A DNA stretch of 64,000 bases from Croceimicrobium sp965228705 (GTDB lineage Bacteria; Bacteroidota; Bacteroidia; Flavobacteriales; Schleiferiaceae). Made by a program: the position numbers and the translations under genes. Under the pieces are notes generated by a model, which did not search any database, was not told where the DNA came from, and saw only the letters and a program-made list of their open reading frames with translations. The stretch is from contig NZ_OZ245832.1 of the NCBI RefSeq assembly GCF_965228705.1, positions 3,534,001 through 3,598,000 of the forward strand. Direction: 5' to 3'. Positions 34,678-42,901 of the stretch are shown here, one piece after another (position 1 is the first letter of the stretch; each line of letters begins with the position of its first letter).

Positions 34678-36705
34678 TTATTGCTTAAGCCATTGGTCTA
34701 ACCAACCAAAGAATTGATCGTGCCATACCAATCCATTTTGGGGACTTAAAATCCAGTGGCCTTCATTTGGAAAGTACAAGAAACGGGAAGGTACTCCACG
34801 CAATTTAGCCGCCTGGAATGCTTCCATGCCCTGATTGATTGGTACCCGGAAATCCATTCCGCCGTGAATTACCAAAATCGGGGTGTCCCAATTTTGTACA
34901 TAGTCTTTAGGATCGAAGCTGCTGTAGGTTTCAGCATTGGCCTCATCCCAATAAGGGCCACCTAAATCGTAATTCGCAAAAAACATTTCTTCGGTACTTA
35001 GGTACCAGCTTTCGAGGTCGAATAAGCCACAGTGTGAAATAAAGCTCTTGAAGCGACCTTCATGAATACCCGCTAACATATATACGGAATAGCCACCGTA
35101 GCTAGCGCCGATACAACCTAAATTATCATTATCCACAAAAGGTTCTTTAGCTACATCGTCGATGGCCGCTAAGTAATCGCGCATAGGTTGACCACCCCAA
35201 TCTTTGGAGATTTTCTCATTCCATTCGCGGCCAAAGCCTGGTAAACCTCTACGGTTTGGCGCAACTACAATATAACCTTGAGCAGCCATTAACTGGAAGT
35301 TCCAACGGAAGCTGTAGAATTGAGAAACTTGAGATTGTGGTCCACCCTGGCAATATAAAAGGGTAGGGTATTTTTTATTGGGATCGAAATCGGGAGGATA
35401 AATCACCCAGGTAAGCATGTCCTTACCATCGCTGGTTTTCACCATGCGCTTTTCAATTTTGCTCTTGCCAATTTTGCTGTAGAGCTCATCATTAATATGG
35501 GTGAGCTGTGTAGCCTTACCATTGTCTTTTAAGAAATAGATTTCGGTAGCATTGTTCATATCCTGACGATCTACAACCAAACCACCTTTGGCAATTTCGA
35601 AATGATTGTAATTGTGATCGCCCTGGCTGATTTTCTCAATCTTCCAGCTTTTACCTTTCTGCTCAAGTTCGAAAATTTGATTGCTGCCCATGGTTGGGAT
35701 ACCCACTACAAATTCATTGGAGCCATTCCATGCAAAAGAGTTTAGGGTATAAGTATCATAATTACCACTGCTTTTAAGCACATGGGTTTTTTCTTTGCTT
35801 TTCAGATCTAAAATGATCAGGTCATTTACATCACTTTCATAACCATTAGTGGCCATGCTCAGCCAGGCAATTTTACCTCCATCGGCAGAGAACTGTGGGT
35901 TTTTATCGTAACCCATCATGCCATCCGAAATATTGCTGGTTTGACCGGTACTAAGGTCCACCAGGTAGAGGTCGCTATTGGTTTGCTCGGCAAAGTCTTT
36001 ACCGCTTAGGTATTTACTTTCGTATACTACGAATTTGCCGTCGGGACTTAATACATAGCTCTCTGAACCACCAAAGGGAGGAACTGGAGAATCGAAGCTA
36101 GAACCATCCATAAGGTTTTTGAAACTGCTAACTGCTTCATTTTTGTAGTCACTGATACATACTTGCATAGACTCATAATCATCCCAAGAATCCCAATGGC
36201 GATACATGAGGTCATCCATTACCCGGAATTCGGCTTTGGGTAAATCCGGATACATTTCGGCAGGTGTTTCAGCTGTTTTAAAGGATTTGCTGAAAAGGAT
36301 TTTCACGCTGCCATCGGCCAATTTATAGGCCTTAGCGCCAGAAATACCGCCTTCAATATTGGTAAGAGGTTTTTGAGACTGACCATTTAAATCTACCCAA
36401 TGCAATTGGCCTCGGTGATTAAAGGCTACACCATTATTAAAGAAATGCGCACCGTACTCACCACCTGTCAAATCGGTTAATTGGGTGATTTTGCCGGATT
36501 TGATATCCATTAAATAAAGATCGCGGTTCCCAGAGTTGGCTTCCAGGTCGTAGCGACTTACTCCGTAGACCATGCTTTTACCATCGGGTGAAACGGCATC
36601 AAGGCTAACTCGACCCAACTCCCAAAGTTTCTTGGGGGTCATCACTTCATTTTGCCCCATCAGGCCAAAGCCAGCCAAAAGAAAGAGACTGATATATTTT
36701 TTCAT
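34678..36705 (-). CDS. S9-family serine peptidase (prolyl oligopeptidase/acylaminoacyl-peptidase type)
   Basis: This exported peptidase has 675 residues. The signal peptide is MKKYISLFLLAGFGLMG. Residues about 25-410 form a WD40-like propeller (YVLSPDGKFVVYESKY, NPQFSADGGKIAWLS). The alpha/beta hydrolase domain follows, with oxyanion region LLYCQGGPQSQ, nucleophile Ser in GCIGASYGGYS, Asp in HGGMDFRVP and His in PNEGHWI. All three catalytic residues are present. It probably degrades short peptides in the periplasm. It is a single gene bounded by terminators on both sides. Confidence 0.93.
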   Translation of the reverse strand: MKKYISLFLLAGFGLMGQNEVMTPKKLWELGRVSLDAVSPDGKSMVYGVSRYDLEANSGNRDLYLMDIKSGKITQLTDLTGGEYGAHFFNNGVAFNHRGQLHWVDLNGQSQKPLTNIEGGISGAKAYKLADGSVKILFSKSFKTAETPAEMYPDLPKAEFRVMDDLMYRHWDSWDDYESMQVCISDYKNEAVSSFKNLMDGSSFDSPVPPFGGSESYVLSPDGKFVVYESKYLSGKDFAEQTNSDLYLVDLSTGQTSNISDGMMGYDKNPQFSADGGKIAWLSMATNGYESDVNDLIILDLKSKEKTHVLKSSGNYDTYTLNSFAWNGSNEFVVGIPTMGSNQIFELEQKGKSWKIEKISQGDHNYNHFEIAKGGLVVDRQDMNNATEIYFLKDNGKATQLTHINDELYSKIGKSKIEKRMVKTSDGKDMLTWVIYPPDFDPNKKYPTLLYCQGGPQSQVSQFYSFRWNFQLMAAQGYIVVAPNRRGLPGFGREWNEKISKDWGGQPMRDYLAAIDDVAKEPFVDNDNLGCIGASYGGYSVYMLAGIHEGRFKSFISHCGLFDLESWYLSTEEMFFANYDLGGPYWDEANAETYSSFDPKDYVQNWDTPILVIHGGMDFRVPINQGMEAFQAAKLRGVPSRFLYFPNEGHWILSPQNGLVWHDQFFGWLDQWLKQ

Positions 36706-36787
36706 GATTGGATTTGTTTGTGGCTGTGAAGGTATTGGATAAATGGCAAAACTTCCGATTCAATGCTAGGATTCGCACTAGGAACAA

Positions 36788-36818
36788 TAAAAAGCCAGCT
36801 TGAAATACAAGCTGGCTT
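36788..36818 (-). terminator. Rho-independent terminator after the barrel protein gene
   Basis: AAGCCAGCTTG and CAAGCTGGCTT form a perfect 11-bp stem with a 5-nt loop. On the minus strand it is followed by TTTTATTG. It lies 28 bp past the stop of the 36846-37490 gene. Confidence 0.85.
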
Positions 36819-36845
36819 AATTTTAAAATTTGGAAATGGGTTAAC

Positions 36846-37490
36846 TTATAAGAAAATACTTAAACCTAATTGGAGATTTATACCTCCCACAACGGATCTA
36901 TAATTGAAGGGATTGTCATCCGTGAGTTTAAAGGTGCTTCGACCATAGGATAATCCTAAGTCTAGATTTAACTTTTCGTTCAAAGGAAATGCCATGCCGG
37001 CAGCTAGGTTAAAAGCAAAGACACTGCTTCGGGTTACTTCATCATCAGCGGTTTCTAAATTTGCATTTTCATTGATTGCTCCAAAACCAAATCCTACTTC
37101 GGCGAATGGCCAAAATCTTTCTAATGGGTAATAGTATCGAACAAAAGGGCCAATTGTATATGAATTTCGACGAAATGTGGCCAAATCGGGGATTACTTCT
37201 TTTTGATAAGAGTAGTTCACATTGGCACCAACCGCTAGGTTATTAATTATAAAATAGCCAAGTCTTGGGCTTAAGTATATCGACAATAATTTGTTAGGAT
37301 CTGGTTCATCAAAATCTGGGTGATCGCTTTTATAGTTAATCGTCCAGGTACCAAATCCAAGACTGTTATTTCCTGCGCCCAAAAGGCCGATTTGTGAGCC
37401 TAATCCAGTAATAAAGGAGCCTTTTTCAATTTGTGCCTGTAGCCCAATGGAGCAAAGAAGACAGAGACTTAGGATAATTGTTTTTTTCAT
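36846..37490 (-). CDS. Outer-membrane beta-barrel protein (OmpW/Opa-like size)
   Basis: This 214-residue protein has a signal peptide (MKKTIILSLCLLCSIGLQAQ) and a small barrel of about eight strands. Characteristic pairs are IYLSPRLGYFIINNLAVGANVNYSYQK, YTIGPFVRYYYPLERFWPFAEVGFGFG, VFAFNLAAGMAFPLNEKLNLDLGLSYG and a terminal GGINLQLGLSIFL, which ends in a hydrophobic strand as barrels do. It is probably an outer-membrane-beta-barrel domain protein of unknown role. Two direct CTTGTAGA repeats, one inside an exact TGTAGAAC motif, lie about 95-130 bp upstream and may regulate it. Confidence 0.85.
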   Translation of the reverse strand: MKKTIILSLCLLCSIGLQAQIEKGSFITGLGSQIGLLGAGNNSLGFGTWTINYKSDHPDFDEPDPNKLLSIYLSPRLGYFIINNLAVGANVNYSYQKEVIPDLATFRRNSYTIGPFVRYYYPLERFWPFAEVGFGFGAINENANLETADDEVTRSSVFAFNLAAGMAFPLNEKLNLDLGLSYGRSTFKLTDDNPFNYRSVVGGINLQLGLSIFL

Positions 37491-37585
37491 AATTCAGCGA
37501 TTTTAACTTGACATGGTCGGAGTTTTTATTTCTCCATTTGAGTTTTTAATTGATGACCTCAAGTTGTTAATTATGAAAAGTGCCT

Positions 37586-37618
37586 CTTGTAGATTTTTCT
37601 TTTGAAGTCTTGTAGAAC
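37586..37618 (-). promoter_or_regulatory. Direct repeats CTTGTAGA upstream of the barrel protein gene
   Basis: CTTGTAGA occurs at 37586-37593 and again at 37609-37616, 23 bp apart start to start. The second copy extends to TGTAGAAC (37611-37618), the 8-mer seen in other intergenic regions of the window. It lies between the OmpA terminator and the barrel gene start at 37490. Direct repeats of about two helical turns are the usual target shape of LytTR regulators, but the base sequence is not the classical LytTR consensus. Confidence 0.4.
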
Positions 37619-37626
37619 TTCCGAGC

Positions 37627-37660
37627 ATAAAAAAAGCCTCTCCGTTTCCGAAGAGGCTTA
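37627..37660 (-). terminator. Rho-independent terminator after the OmpA-family gene
   Basis: On the minus strand AGCCTCT and AGAGGCT form a stem (with two extra inner pairs) followed by a run of seven T. It lies about 20 bp past the stop codon at 37679. Confidence 0.85.
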
Positions 37661-37678
37661 TCTTTTCTAGCTTAAAGC

Positions 37679-38512
37679 TTATTTCGCTTTTTCCATGCCT
37701 TCTTCAATCAGGCTGTAGAACTCGTCTAATTTTGGAAGAATAACGATACGTGTGCGACGGTTTTGTGCACGGCCTTCAGCGCTGTCGTTACTGGCTACCG
37801 GAGCATATTCTCCTTTACCAGCCACAGTCATACGCTCGGGCTTAATGCTAAAGTCTTTTTCCAATACGCGTACTACAGAGGCAGCACGCTCGGCACTTAA
37901 TTCCCAGTTGTCTTCGAATGAGGCACCTTGACGAACGGCTTTATTATCCGTATGGCCTTCTACCATAAATTCGAGTTCGGGCTGAGATTTCAATACCTGA
38001 GCAACTTTACCTAAAACAGCTAATGCTTCTTTGCTCAGTTTAGAGCTGCCACTGGTAAAGAGGAGCTTATCGCTGATAGAAACATACACTACACCTTTCT
38101 CAACATTGATGCTGATATCTTCATCATCAATACCAACGGTGGCACCTTTAAGACTGGTTACTAAAGCAAATGTTACAGAGTCGCGCTTGTTGATGGCCTC
38201 TTGTAAGCTTTGGATGGTAAGGTCCTTTTCCTTGATTTGTTCTAAGGAACGTTCGAGGTTTTCGGCTTCTTTTTTACTGAGAGTAGACATATTGCCAATG
38301 TTCTTCAACAATTGGTAATTGGTCTTTTTCAGATAATCAATTTCTTTAGACGCATTTTTCTTGTTGTCTAAACAAGCAGCCAATTCCATGCGCGTTTTAC
38401 TCAGCTCATCGCTGGTTTCGTTGTATTGATCTTGTAAAGTGGTGTACTTAGACTTACTCACGCAGGAGCTAAGAACTAAAGCACTTCCTAAAATTAAAAT
38501 TCCCTTTTTCAT
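37679..38512 (-). CDS. OmpA-family peptidoglycan-binding lipoprotein
   Basis: The start at 38512 gives MKKGILILGSALVLSSC, a lipoprotein signal with Cys17. The longest frame, to 38542, adds 10 residues without merit. The mature protein has a predicted coiled coil of about 90 residues (QDQYNETSDELSKTRMELAA and onward) and then an OmpA C-terminal domain (LLFTSGSSKLSKEALAVLGK, EFMVEGHTDNKAV, WELSAERAASVVRVL, NRRTRIVILPKL). This domain holds the diaminopimelate-binding Asp and Arg (GHTDN, RRTRI). It ties the outer membrane to the wall. The coiled coil sets the spacing. It lies 60 bp downstream of rng and has its own terminator. Confidence 0.93.
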   Translation of the reverse strand: MKKGILILGSALVLSSCVSKSKYTTLQDQYNETSDELSKTRMELAACLDNKKNASKEIDYLKKTNYQLLKNIGNMSTLSKKEAENLERSLEQIKEKDLTIQSLQEAINKRDSVTFALVTSLKGATVGIDDEDISINVEKGVVYVSISDKLLFTSGSSKLSKEALAVLGKVAQVLKSQPELEFMVEGHTDNKAVRQGASFEDNWELSAERAASVVRVLEKDFSIKPERMTVAGKGEYAPVASNDSAEGRAQNRRTRIVILPKLDEFYSLIEEGMEKAK

Positions 38513-38572
38513 CACAGTCATTAATTGTTGCAAAACTACCAATAATTAGAAAAGCGAAAAACCTTATAGATT

Positions 38573-40120
38573 CTAATTAAACTCGAATTTCTCGTCTTTA
38601 TCATTGAAAAAGTGATATTCGAGGAATTTAAAGGAGTCTCGAGGAATCACTTTAATATTCCGCTTAAACCTTTTGGACCAATTGCGACGAATCGACTTGA
38701 ATAAGCCTTTAGTAAGATAAGCCGCAATAAAGGGGTGCAGGTGTAAGTAAATAGTCTTGTCTTTTTCTTGTTTAGCGATTAGTTCGAGTTTATTCTCGAT
38801 CTCATCAATAATCAGGATAGGGGCTTCAACCTCGCCGTTTCCGTCGGGGTTTTCCTCTCGGGTTTGAATGGCCATTTCCGGGCGTACACGCTGACGGGTG
38901 ATCTCAACCAATCCAAATCTTGAGGGGGGTAATATCTTATGCTTGGCGCGATCGGTCGCCATTTCTTCCTTCAGCTTTTCGTACAGTTTCTTACGATTTT
39001 CGCTGCGGTGCATATCGATAAAATCTACTACTACAATTCCGCCCATATCACGTAAACGCAATTGACGAGCAATTTCTTCAGCAGCAGATAAATTTACAGC
39101 CAGGGCATTGGCTTCCTGATTTTCAGATGAATTCGTACGGTTTCCACTGTTCACGTCAATAACGTGCATCGCTTCCGTATGTTCAATAATCAGGTAAGCA
39201 CCTTTACCCATGCTTACAGATCGGCCGAAGCTTGACTTAATTTGGCGTTCAATACCAAAGTGTTCAAACACGGGGACACGGCCCTGGTAATATTTTACAA
39301 TCTTTTCCTTCTCGGGTTCGATACTGCGCATGTAGTCCTTCACTTCATTGAAGAGCTCCATGTCGTCGATTACTATCGAATTAAAGGAGTCATTTAATAC
39401 ATCACGCAGCAAAGCTGAAACGCGATTCAATTCTCGTAAAGCACGTTTAGGGGCACGTACTCTTTGAATATTACGATGGAGTTGTTTCCATTTTTCAACC
39501 AACTCCTGGATATCGCTGTCGAGGTCTGCCACTTGGCAATCTTCGGCGGCGGTACGCACAATAATCCCAAAGCCTTTGGGACGGATGCTCTTCACCAAAC
39601 GGCGCAAGCGATCCTTTTCGTCTTTATCGCGGAGCTTACTGCTCACGCTCACTCTCTTAGAGAAAGGAACCAATACTACATAACGACCAGCCAGAGATAG
39701 CTCGGAGGTGATGCGTGGCCCTTTGGTAGAGATGGGTTCTTTAGCGATTTGGACCAAAATATTATGGCCTTCGCGCAGAACCTTATCGATACTGCCGTTC
39801 TTATCTATATCCGCTTCGGGTTCAAAATCGGTCAGCGACCAACGTTGCTTTCCCGTTTGCGTTTTGCGGGTAAACTTGAGAAGCGATTTAATTTGGGGAC
39901 CTAAATCATGGTAATGTAAAAAGGCATCTTTTTCATAGCCTACATCCACAAATGCTGCATTTAAGCCGGGCACGATCTTTTTGATCTTACCCATATAAAT
40001 GTCCCCCACCGCAAACTCATCGGTATTGTCATAATGCAATTCCGAAAGTCTACCTTCCTTGAGTAGCGCTACCGCTACAGAATCGGCAGTACGCGAATTA
40101 ATAATTAATTCTGTACTCAC
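38573..40120 (-). CDS. rng: Ribonuclease G/E family endoribonuclease
   Basis: This single-strand-specific endoribonuclease acts in RNA decay and 16S rRNA maturation. The 515 residues fit RNase G rather than the long RNase E. Seen: the N-terminal IINSRTADSVAVALLKEGRLSEL, an S1-like domain (VGDIYMGKIKKIVPGLNAAFVDVGYEKDAFLHY) with an insertion after residue 75 typical of Bacteroidota, the 5' sensor/active region (RAPKRALRELNRVSALLRDVL) and the catalytic DNase I-like DVNSGN and VVDFIDM, where the two Asp bind Mg2+. The conserved order hup, TPR, AURKAIP1/COX24, rng is kept. Confidence 0.95.
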   Translation of the reverse strand: MSTELIINSRTADSVAVALLKEGRLSELHYDNTDEFAVGDIYMGKIKKIVPGLNAAFVDVGYEKDAFLHYHDLGPQIKSLLKFTRKTQTGKQRWSLTDFEPEADIDKNGSIDKVLREGHNILVQIAKEPISTKGPRITSELSLAGRYVVLVPFSKRVSVSSKLRDKDEKDRLRRLVKSIRPKGFGIIVRTAAEDCQVADLDSDIQELVEKWKQLHRNIQRVRAPKRALRELNRVSALLRDVLNDSFNSIVIDDMELFNEVKDYMRSIEPEKEKIVKYYQGRVPVFEHFGIERQIKSSFGRSVSMGKGAYLIIEHTEAMHVIDVNSGNRTNSSENQEANALAVNLSAAEEIARQLRLRDMGGIVVVDFIDMHRSENRKKLYEKLKEEMATDRAKHKILPPSRFGLVEITRQRVRPEMAIQTREENPDGNGEVEAPILIIDEIENKLELIAKQEKDKTIYLHLHPFIAAYLTKGLFKSIRRNWSKRFKRNIKVIPRDSFKFLEYHFFNDKDEKFEFN

Positions 40121-40250
40121 CTTAAATGTTATTAAAGCCTCTAATCTACAGTCGATTAGCAGGCTGTGTCAACAAACCTATATTGTATAAACACCGAAAG
40201 CACCTCGAATAAGGGTGCTACGGTTATCTTGGGATCCTAAGATCTCAAGC

Positions 40251-40340
40251 TTATTTTTTCTTGTGACGGTTTTTACGCAAGCGTTTTTTACGCTTGTGCG
40301 TCGACATCTTATGACGTTTTCTTTTTTTACCGCTAGGCAT
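40251..40340 (-). CDS. AURKAIP1/COX24 domain peptide (29 residues)
   Basis: This tiny gene reads MPSGKKRKRHKMSTHKRKKR and then LRKNRHKKK, 29 residues of which about two thirds are Lys, Arg or His. It matches the very short AURKAIP1/COX24-domain proteins annotated throughout Bacteroidota. The domain is the conserved tip of the mitochondrial ribosomal protein mS38, so a ribosomal role is likely. The start is 11 nt after the stop of the TPR gene, and rng follows 130 bp downstream on the same strand. The GC-rich codons and the clear start and stop support a real gene despite its size. Confidence 0.88.
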   Translation of the reverse strand: MPSGKKRKRHKMSTHKRKKRLRKNRHKKK

Positions 40341-40351
40341 AACAATAATTT

Positions 40352-40870
40352 TTAATTGGGATTAATACTTGCCATCTCAGTTTCGATGGCCTTTCTTGTT
40401 TCTTTGTCGCTAAGAGTTTCCAACGCTTTCTTCAGACCGTCGATCGCCGCACTGCTGTCGCCTAATGCCAGGCGGGCGCGTGCTAATAAGAGGTGAGCTT
40501 CTCCGTTGTGGGCATCCAATTTTAAAACATTCTCAAAGCGCGCAATGGCTTTATCGAATTGTCCGCTTTGCAAGCCTAGTTCCCCTAAAGCAAATTGAGC
40601 ATAGCTGTTTTCCGGGTTTTGCTCCGCCACATCTAATATGCTGCGAATGGCAATCATCGGTGCTACTTCTCCGCTTTTCAGCTTGCTGATAGCATCTTTA
40701 ATAATGGAGTCCCCAACAGACAGAGCGTCTGAAGCGCTCTGCGTGGTTTCATGAGCATGGTCCGCTTCCTCAGCTACTGATACCGAAGCCTCAGGGCTGC
40801 GGGGCATCAGCATAAATGCGGCAATGAGCACAATGCCTGATAAGGTGAGTATGGCAGGACCAGTTTTCAA
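40352..40870 (-). CDS. Membrane-anchored TPR protein
   Basis: The product has 172 residues. An N-terminal membrane segment (AILTLSGIVLIAAFMLM) is followed by an acidic/His linker (EEADHAHETT) and two or three TPR units (YAQFALGELGLQSGQFDKAI, ARFENVLKLDAHNGEAHLLL, ARARLALGDSSAAIDGLKKA). The body is probably periplasmic. It lies 5 bp downstream of the HU gene and upstream of the COX24 peptide, an order conserved in Flavobacteriia. No enzymatic motif is present; TPRs suggest a scaffold. Confidence 0.85.
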   Translation of the reverse strand: MKTGPAILTLSGIVLIAAFMLMPRSPEASVSVAEEADHAHETTQSASDALSVGDSIIKDAISKLKSGEVAPMIAIRSILDVAEQNPENSYAQFALGELGLQSGQFDKAIARFENVLKLDAHNGEAHLLLARARLALGDSSAAIDGLKKALETLSDKETRKAIETEMASINPN

Positions 40871-40875
40871 GAGTC

Positions 40876-41166
40876 TTAGCTGACTTTAACTTTCTTCTTT
40901 ACTGACTCAACGAAAGTTTTCGCTGGTTTGAAAGATGGAATGTTGTGAGCAGGAATGATAATGGTAGTGTTCTTAGAGATGTTACGACCGGTTTTTTCCG
41001 CACGCTTCTTAATGATGAAGCTTCCGAATCCTCTCAGATACACATTTTCACCAGTTTCCAAGCTGTTACGTACCTCCTTCATGAAAGACTCAACAACCGC
41101 CTGTACATCAGACTTCTCCATGCCGGTCTTGTCAGTAATTCTGGTTACAATGTCAGCTTTAGTCAT
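40876..41166 (-). CDS. HU-family nucleoid DNA-binding protein
   Basis: This 96-residue protein bends and compacts DNA as a dimer. Seen: the helical N-terminus MTKADIVTRITDKTGMEKSD, the signature GFGSFIIKKRAEKTGRNISK and the beta-arm region IIIPAHNIPSFKPAKTFVESV, which contains the intercalating proline. Length and motifs are fully typical. A -7 promoter element (TATATTTG on the minus strand, 41209-41216) lies about 43 bp upstream of the ATG. Confidence 0.95.
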   Translation of the reverse strand: MTKADIVTRITDKTGMEKSDVQAVVESFMKEVRNSLETGENVYLRGFGSFIIKKRAEKTGRNISKNTTIIIPAHNIPSFKPAKTFVESVKKKVKVS

Positions 41167-41202
41167 TTGAATATCAATTATGTGTTAAAACTCTAATTTT
41201 GA

Positions 41203-41216
41203 GGGCTGCAAATATA
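41203..41216 (-). promoter_or_regulatory. -7 promoter element for the HU gene
   Basis: On the minus strand TATATTTG (41216-41209) matches TAnnTTTG and is followed directly by CAGCCC. The same TTTGCAGCCCT string follows the -7 element of rplU. No matching TTTG was seen at -33. Confidence 0.6.
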
Positions 41217-41289
41217 GAAGGTTTTTTCTGATACCCGACAGCTAAAAAGGGAATTATTTTTCTATCTAAAGCGCTCAAATACAAATATT

Positions 41290-42360
41290 TTGGATTTATC
41301 ATCAGCTCAATATAATCTCCGTAATTGGTATCAAAAGCATTATCGACCGCTTCCTTGGCGCAAAACGCGCAATGCCTATTCGATTTGGCTTAGTGAAATA
41401 ATCCTGCAACAAACCCGAGTTAATCAGGGCTTACCTTATTACGAGCGCTTTATCGAAAACTATCCTGAGGTGAAGGATTTAGCCGAAGCGCCGCAAACTG
41501 AGGTATTAAAACTGTGGGAGGGCCTAGGTTATTATAGTAGGGCCCGAAATATGCACGCGGCAGCTCAATATATAGTTGCAGAGCACAACGCGAAATTTCC
41601 AGAACAATACGAGGAAATCCGACAATTAAAAGGCGTGGGCGATTATACTGCAGGGGCAATAGCCTCCTTTGCATACGATCTGCCTTATGCCGTAGTTGAT
41701 GGCAATGTGCAAAGGGTTTTAAGTCGTTTGTATGCCGAATATGAAGCGGTGAATAGCGGAAAAGGTAAAAGGCGCTTTCAGGCTTTAGCCGATGAATTTC
41801 TCAATCGGGAGGATCCGGCAAGTCATAATCAAGCCTTAATGGAATTGGGAGCAATTGTATGCAAACCTAAAAACCCTGATTGTTCGGTTTGCCCCTTAAA
41901 GGATGTTTGTCAGGCCCGGGCTCGTGGAATACAGCAGGAATTGCCTGTAAAGCAAAAGAAGAAATACGATCGCAAGCGCTATCTGAACTATTGGTTTATT
42001 CAGCAACAATCAAATACCTGGTTGCAGCAAAGGCAAGAAGGTATTTGGAAAGGTCTATTTCAATTTCCACTATATGAAAGCGGGCAAGAATTAACAAATT
42101 CGGAGGCCTTACAACTATTAGAAGGGCTTGGTATTCAGCGCTCTGAACTGGAAGTTCGAAGGTGCCCATTGCCCCTGCATAAATTAAGTCATCAAAGCCT
42201 GCTTATAACGGTTTGGCTTTTGCGGCTTTCGCCGGATGCGACTTTAATAGAGGGAGAAGCCTGGAAGAAAGTGACTGTTAGTCAATTAGAAGACTTTGCA
42301 TTTCCCCGTCCTCTACGCAAATTCCTGGACGAAAATCAACTAACTTTGCCGCTTGATTAG
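41290..42360 (+). CDS. mutY: A/G-specific adenine glycosylase
   Basis: The enzyme removes adenine mispaired with 8-oxoguanine. The 356 residues include an HhH-GPD domain with catalytic Glu36 (SEIILQQTRV), the hairpin LKGVGDYTAGAIASFAYD and catalytic Asp137 (VVDGNVQRVL). The 4Fe-4S ligands are Cys191, Cys198, Cys201 and Cys207 (C-x6-C-x2-C-x5-C). The C-terminal NUDIX-like domain recognises 8-oxoG (WLQQRQEGIWKGLFQFPLYE). The start is TTG 41290; no ATG fits before the conserved LRNWYQKHYRPLPWRKTR. It is divergent from hup and leads into the ssb-gldE-gldD cluster, the usual Bacteroidota order. Confidence 0.95.
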   Translation: MDLSSAQYNLRNWYQKHYRPLPWRKTRNAYSIWLSEIILQQTRVNQGLPYYERFIENYPEVKDLAEAPQTEVLKLWEGLGYYSRARNMHAAAQYIVAEHNAKFPEQYEEIRQLKGVGDYTAGAIASFAYDLPYAVVDGNVQRVLSRLYAEYEAVNSGKGKRRFQALADEFLNREDPASHNQALMELGAIVCKPKNPDCSVCPLKDVCQARARGIQQELPVKQKKKYDRKRYLNYWFIQQQSNTWLQQRQEGIWKGLFQFPLYESGQELTNSEALQLLEGLGIQRSELEVRRCPLPLHKLSHQSLLITVWLLRLSPDATLIEGEAWKKVTVSQLEDFAFPRPLRKFLDENQLTLPLD

Positions 42361-42382
42361 CAGGTGGCATTCGTTATATTTG
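42353..42382 (+). promoter_or_regulatory. Promoter for ssb-gldE-gldD
   Basis: TTG (42353-42355), a 19-nt spacer and TATATTTG (42375-42382) match the Bacteroidota -33/-7 arrangement. It overlaps the mutY stop codon and lies 28 bp before the ssb ATG, so ssb and the gld genes can be expressed apart from mutY. Confidence 0.6.
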
Positions 42383-42410
42383 TTAATTAAGCTCATTGTA
42401 AAAATCTACT

Positions 42411-42881
42411 ATGGCCAACGGCAGCGTTAATAAAGTTATTTTGATTGGAAACCTGGGAGCCGACCCCGAGGTGAAGCATTTTGAAAATGGGGGATCCCTG
42501 GCTCGCTTTCCGCTAGCTACTTCAGAATCTTATACCAACCGCAATGGCGAGCAGGTTACCCAAACCGAATGGCATAATGTTGTAGTACGCGGTGGCTTGG
42601 TAGATGTGGTAAGCAAATACATTAAGAAAGGGGAAAAGGTCTATGTAGAAGGCCGTATCCGTACCCGCAGTTGGCAAGATCCCAGCAGCAAGGAAATGCG
42701 CTATACCACCGAAATTATGACCGATAATTTTCAGATGTTGGGCGGTCGACCTGCTTCGGCTCCATCTGAAGCTCAATCCGGAGGATACGGAAACAATACG
42801 GGTGCTGCCAGCAGTGCTCCATCCACGGGACCATCATTTAGTCCCCAGGCGGAAGATCAAGAAGACGATCTACCGTTCTAA
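42411..42881 (+). CDS. ssb: Single-stranded DNA-binding protein
   Basis: This 156-residue protein coats ssDNA in replication and repair. The OB fold is seen from VNKVILIGNLGADPEVK through FPLATSESYTNRNGEQVTQTEWHNVVVRG and YVEGRIRTRSW to EIMTDNFQMLG. A flexible Gly/Ser/Ala-rich linker follows, and the acidic tip QEDDLPF recruits partner proteins. Everything expected is present. It lies between mutY and gldE. Confidence 0.97.
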   Translation: MANGSVNKVILIGNLGADPEVKHFENGGSLARFPLATSESYTNRNGEQVTQTEWHNVVVRGGLVDVVSKYIKKGEKVYVEGRIRTRSWQDPSSKEMRYTTEIMTDNFQMLGGRPASAPSEAQSGGYGNNTGAASSAPSTGPSFSPQAEDQEDDLPF

Positions 42882-42901
42882 GTTTAACCAAAATACAAAC
42901 C

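Noticed and set aside
40199..40219. Hairpin AGCACC/GGTGCT between the COX24 peptide gene and rng
   Set aside because: The stem has only six pairs and no T run on the minus strand, so I do not call a terminator.
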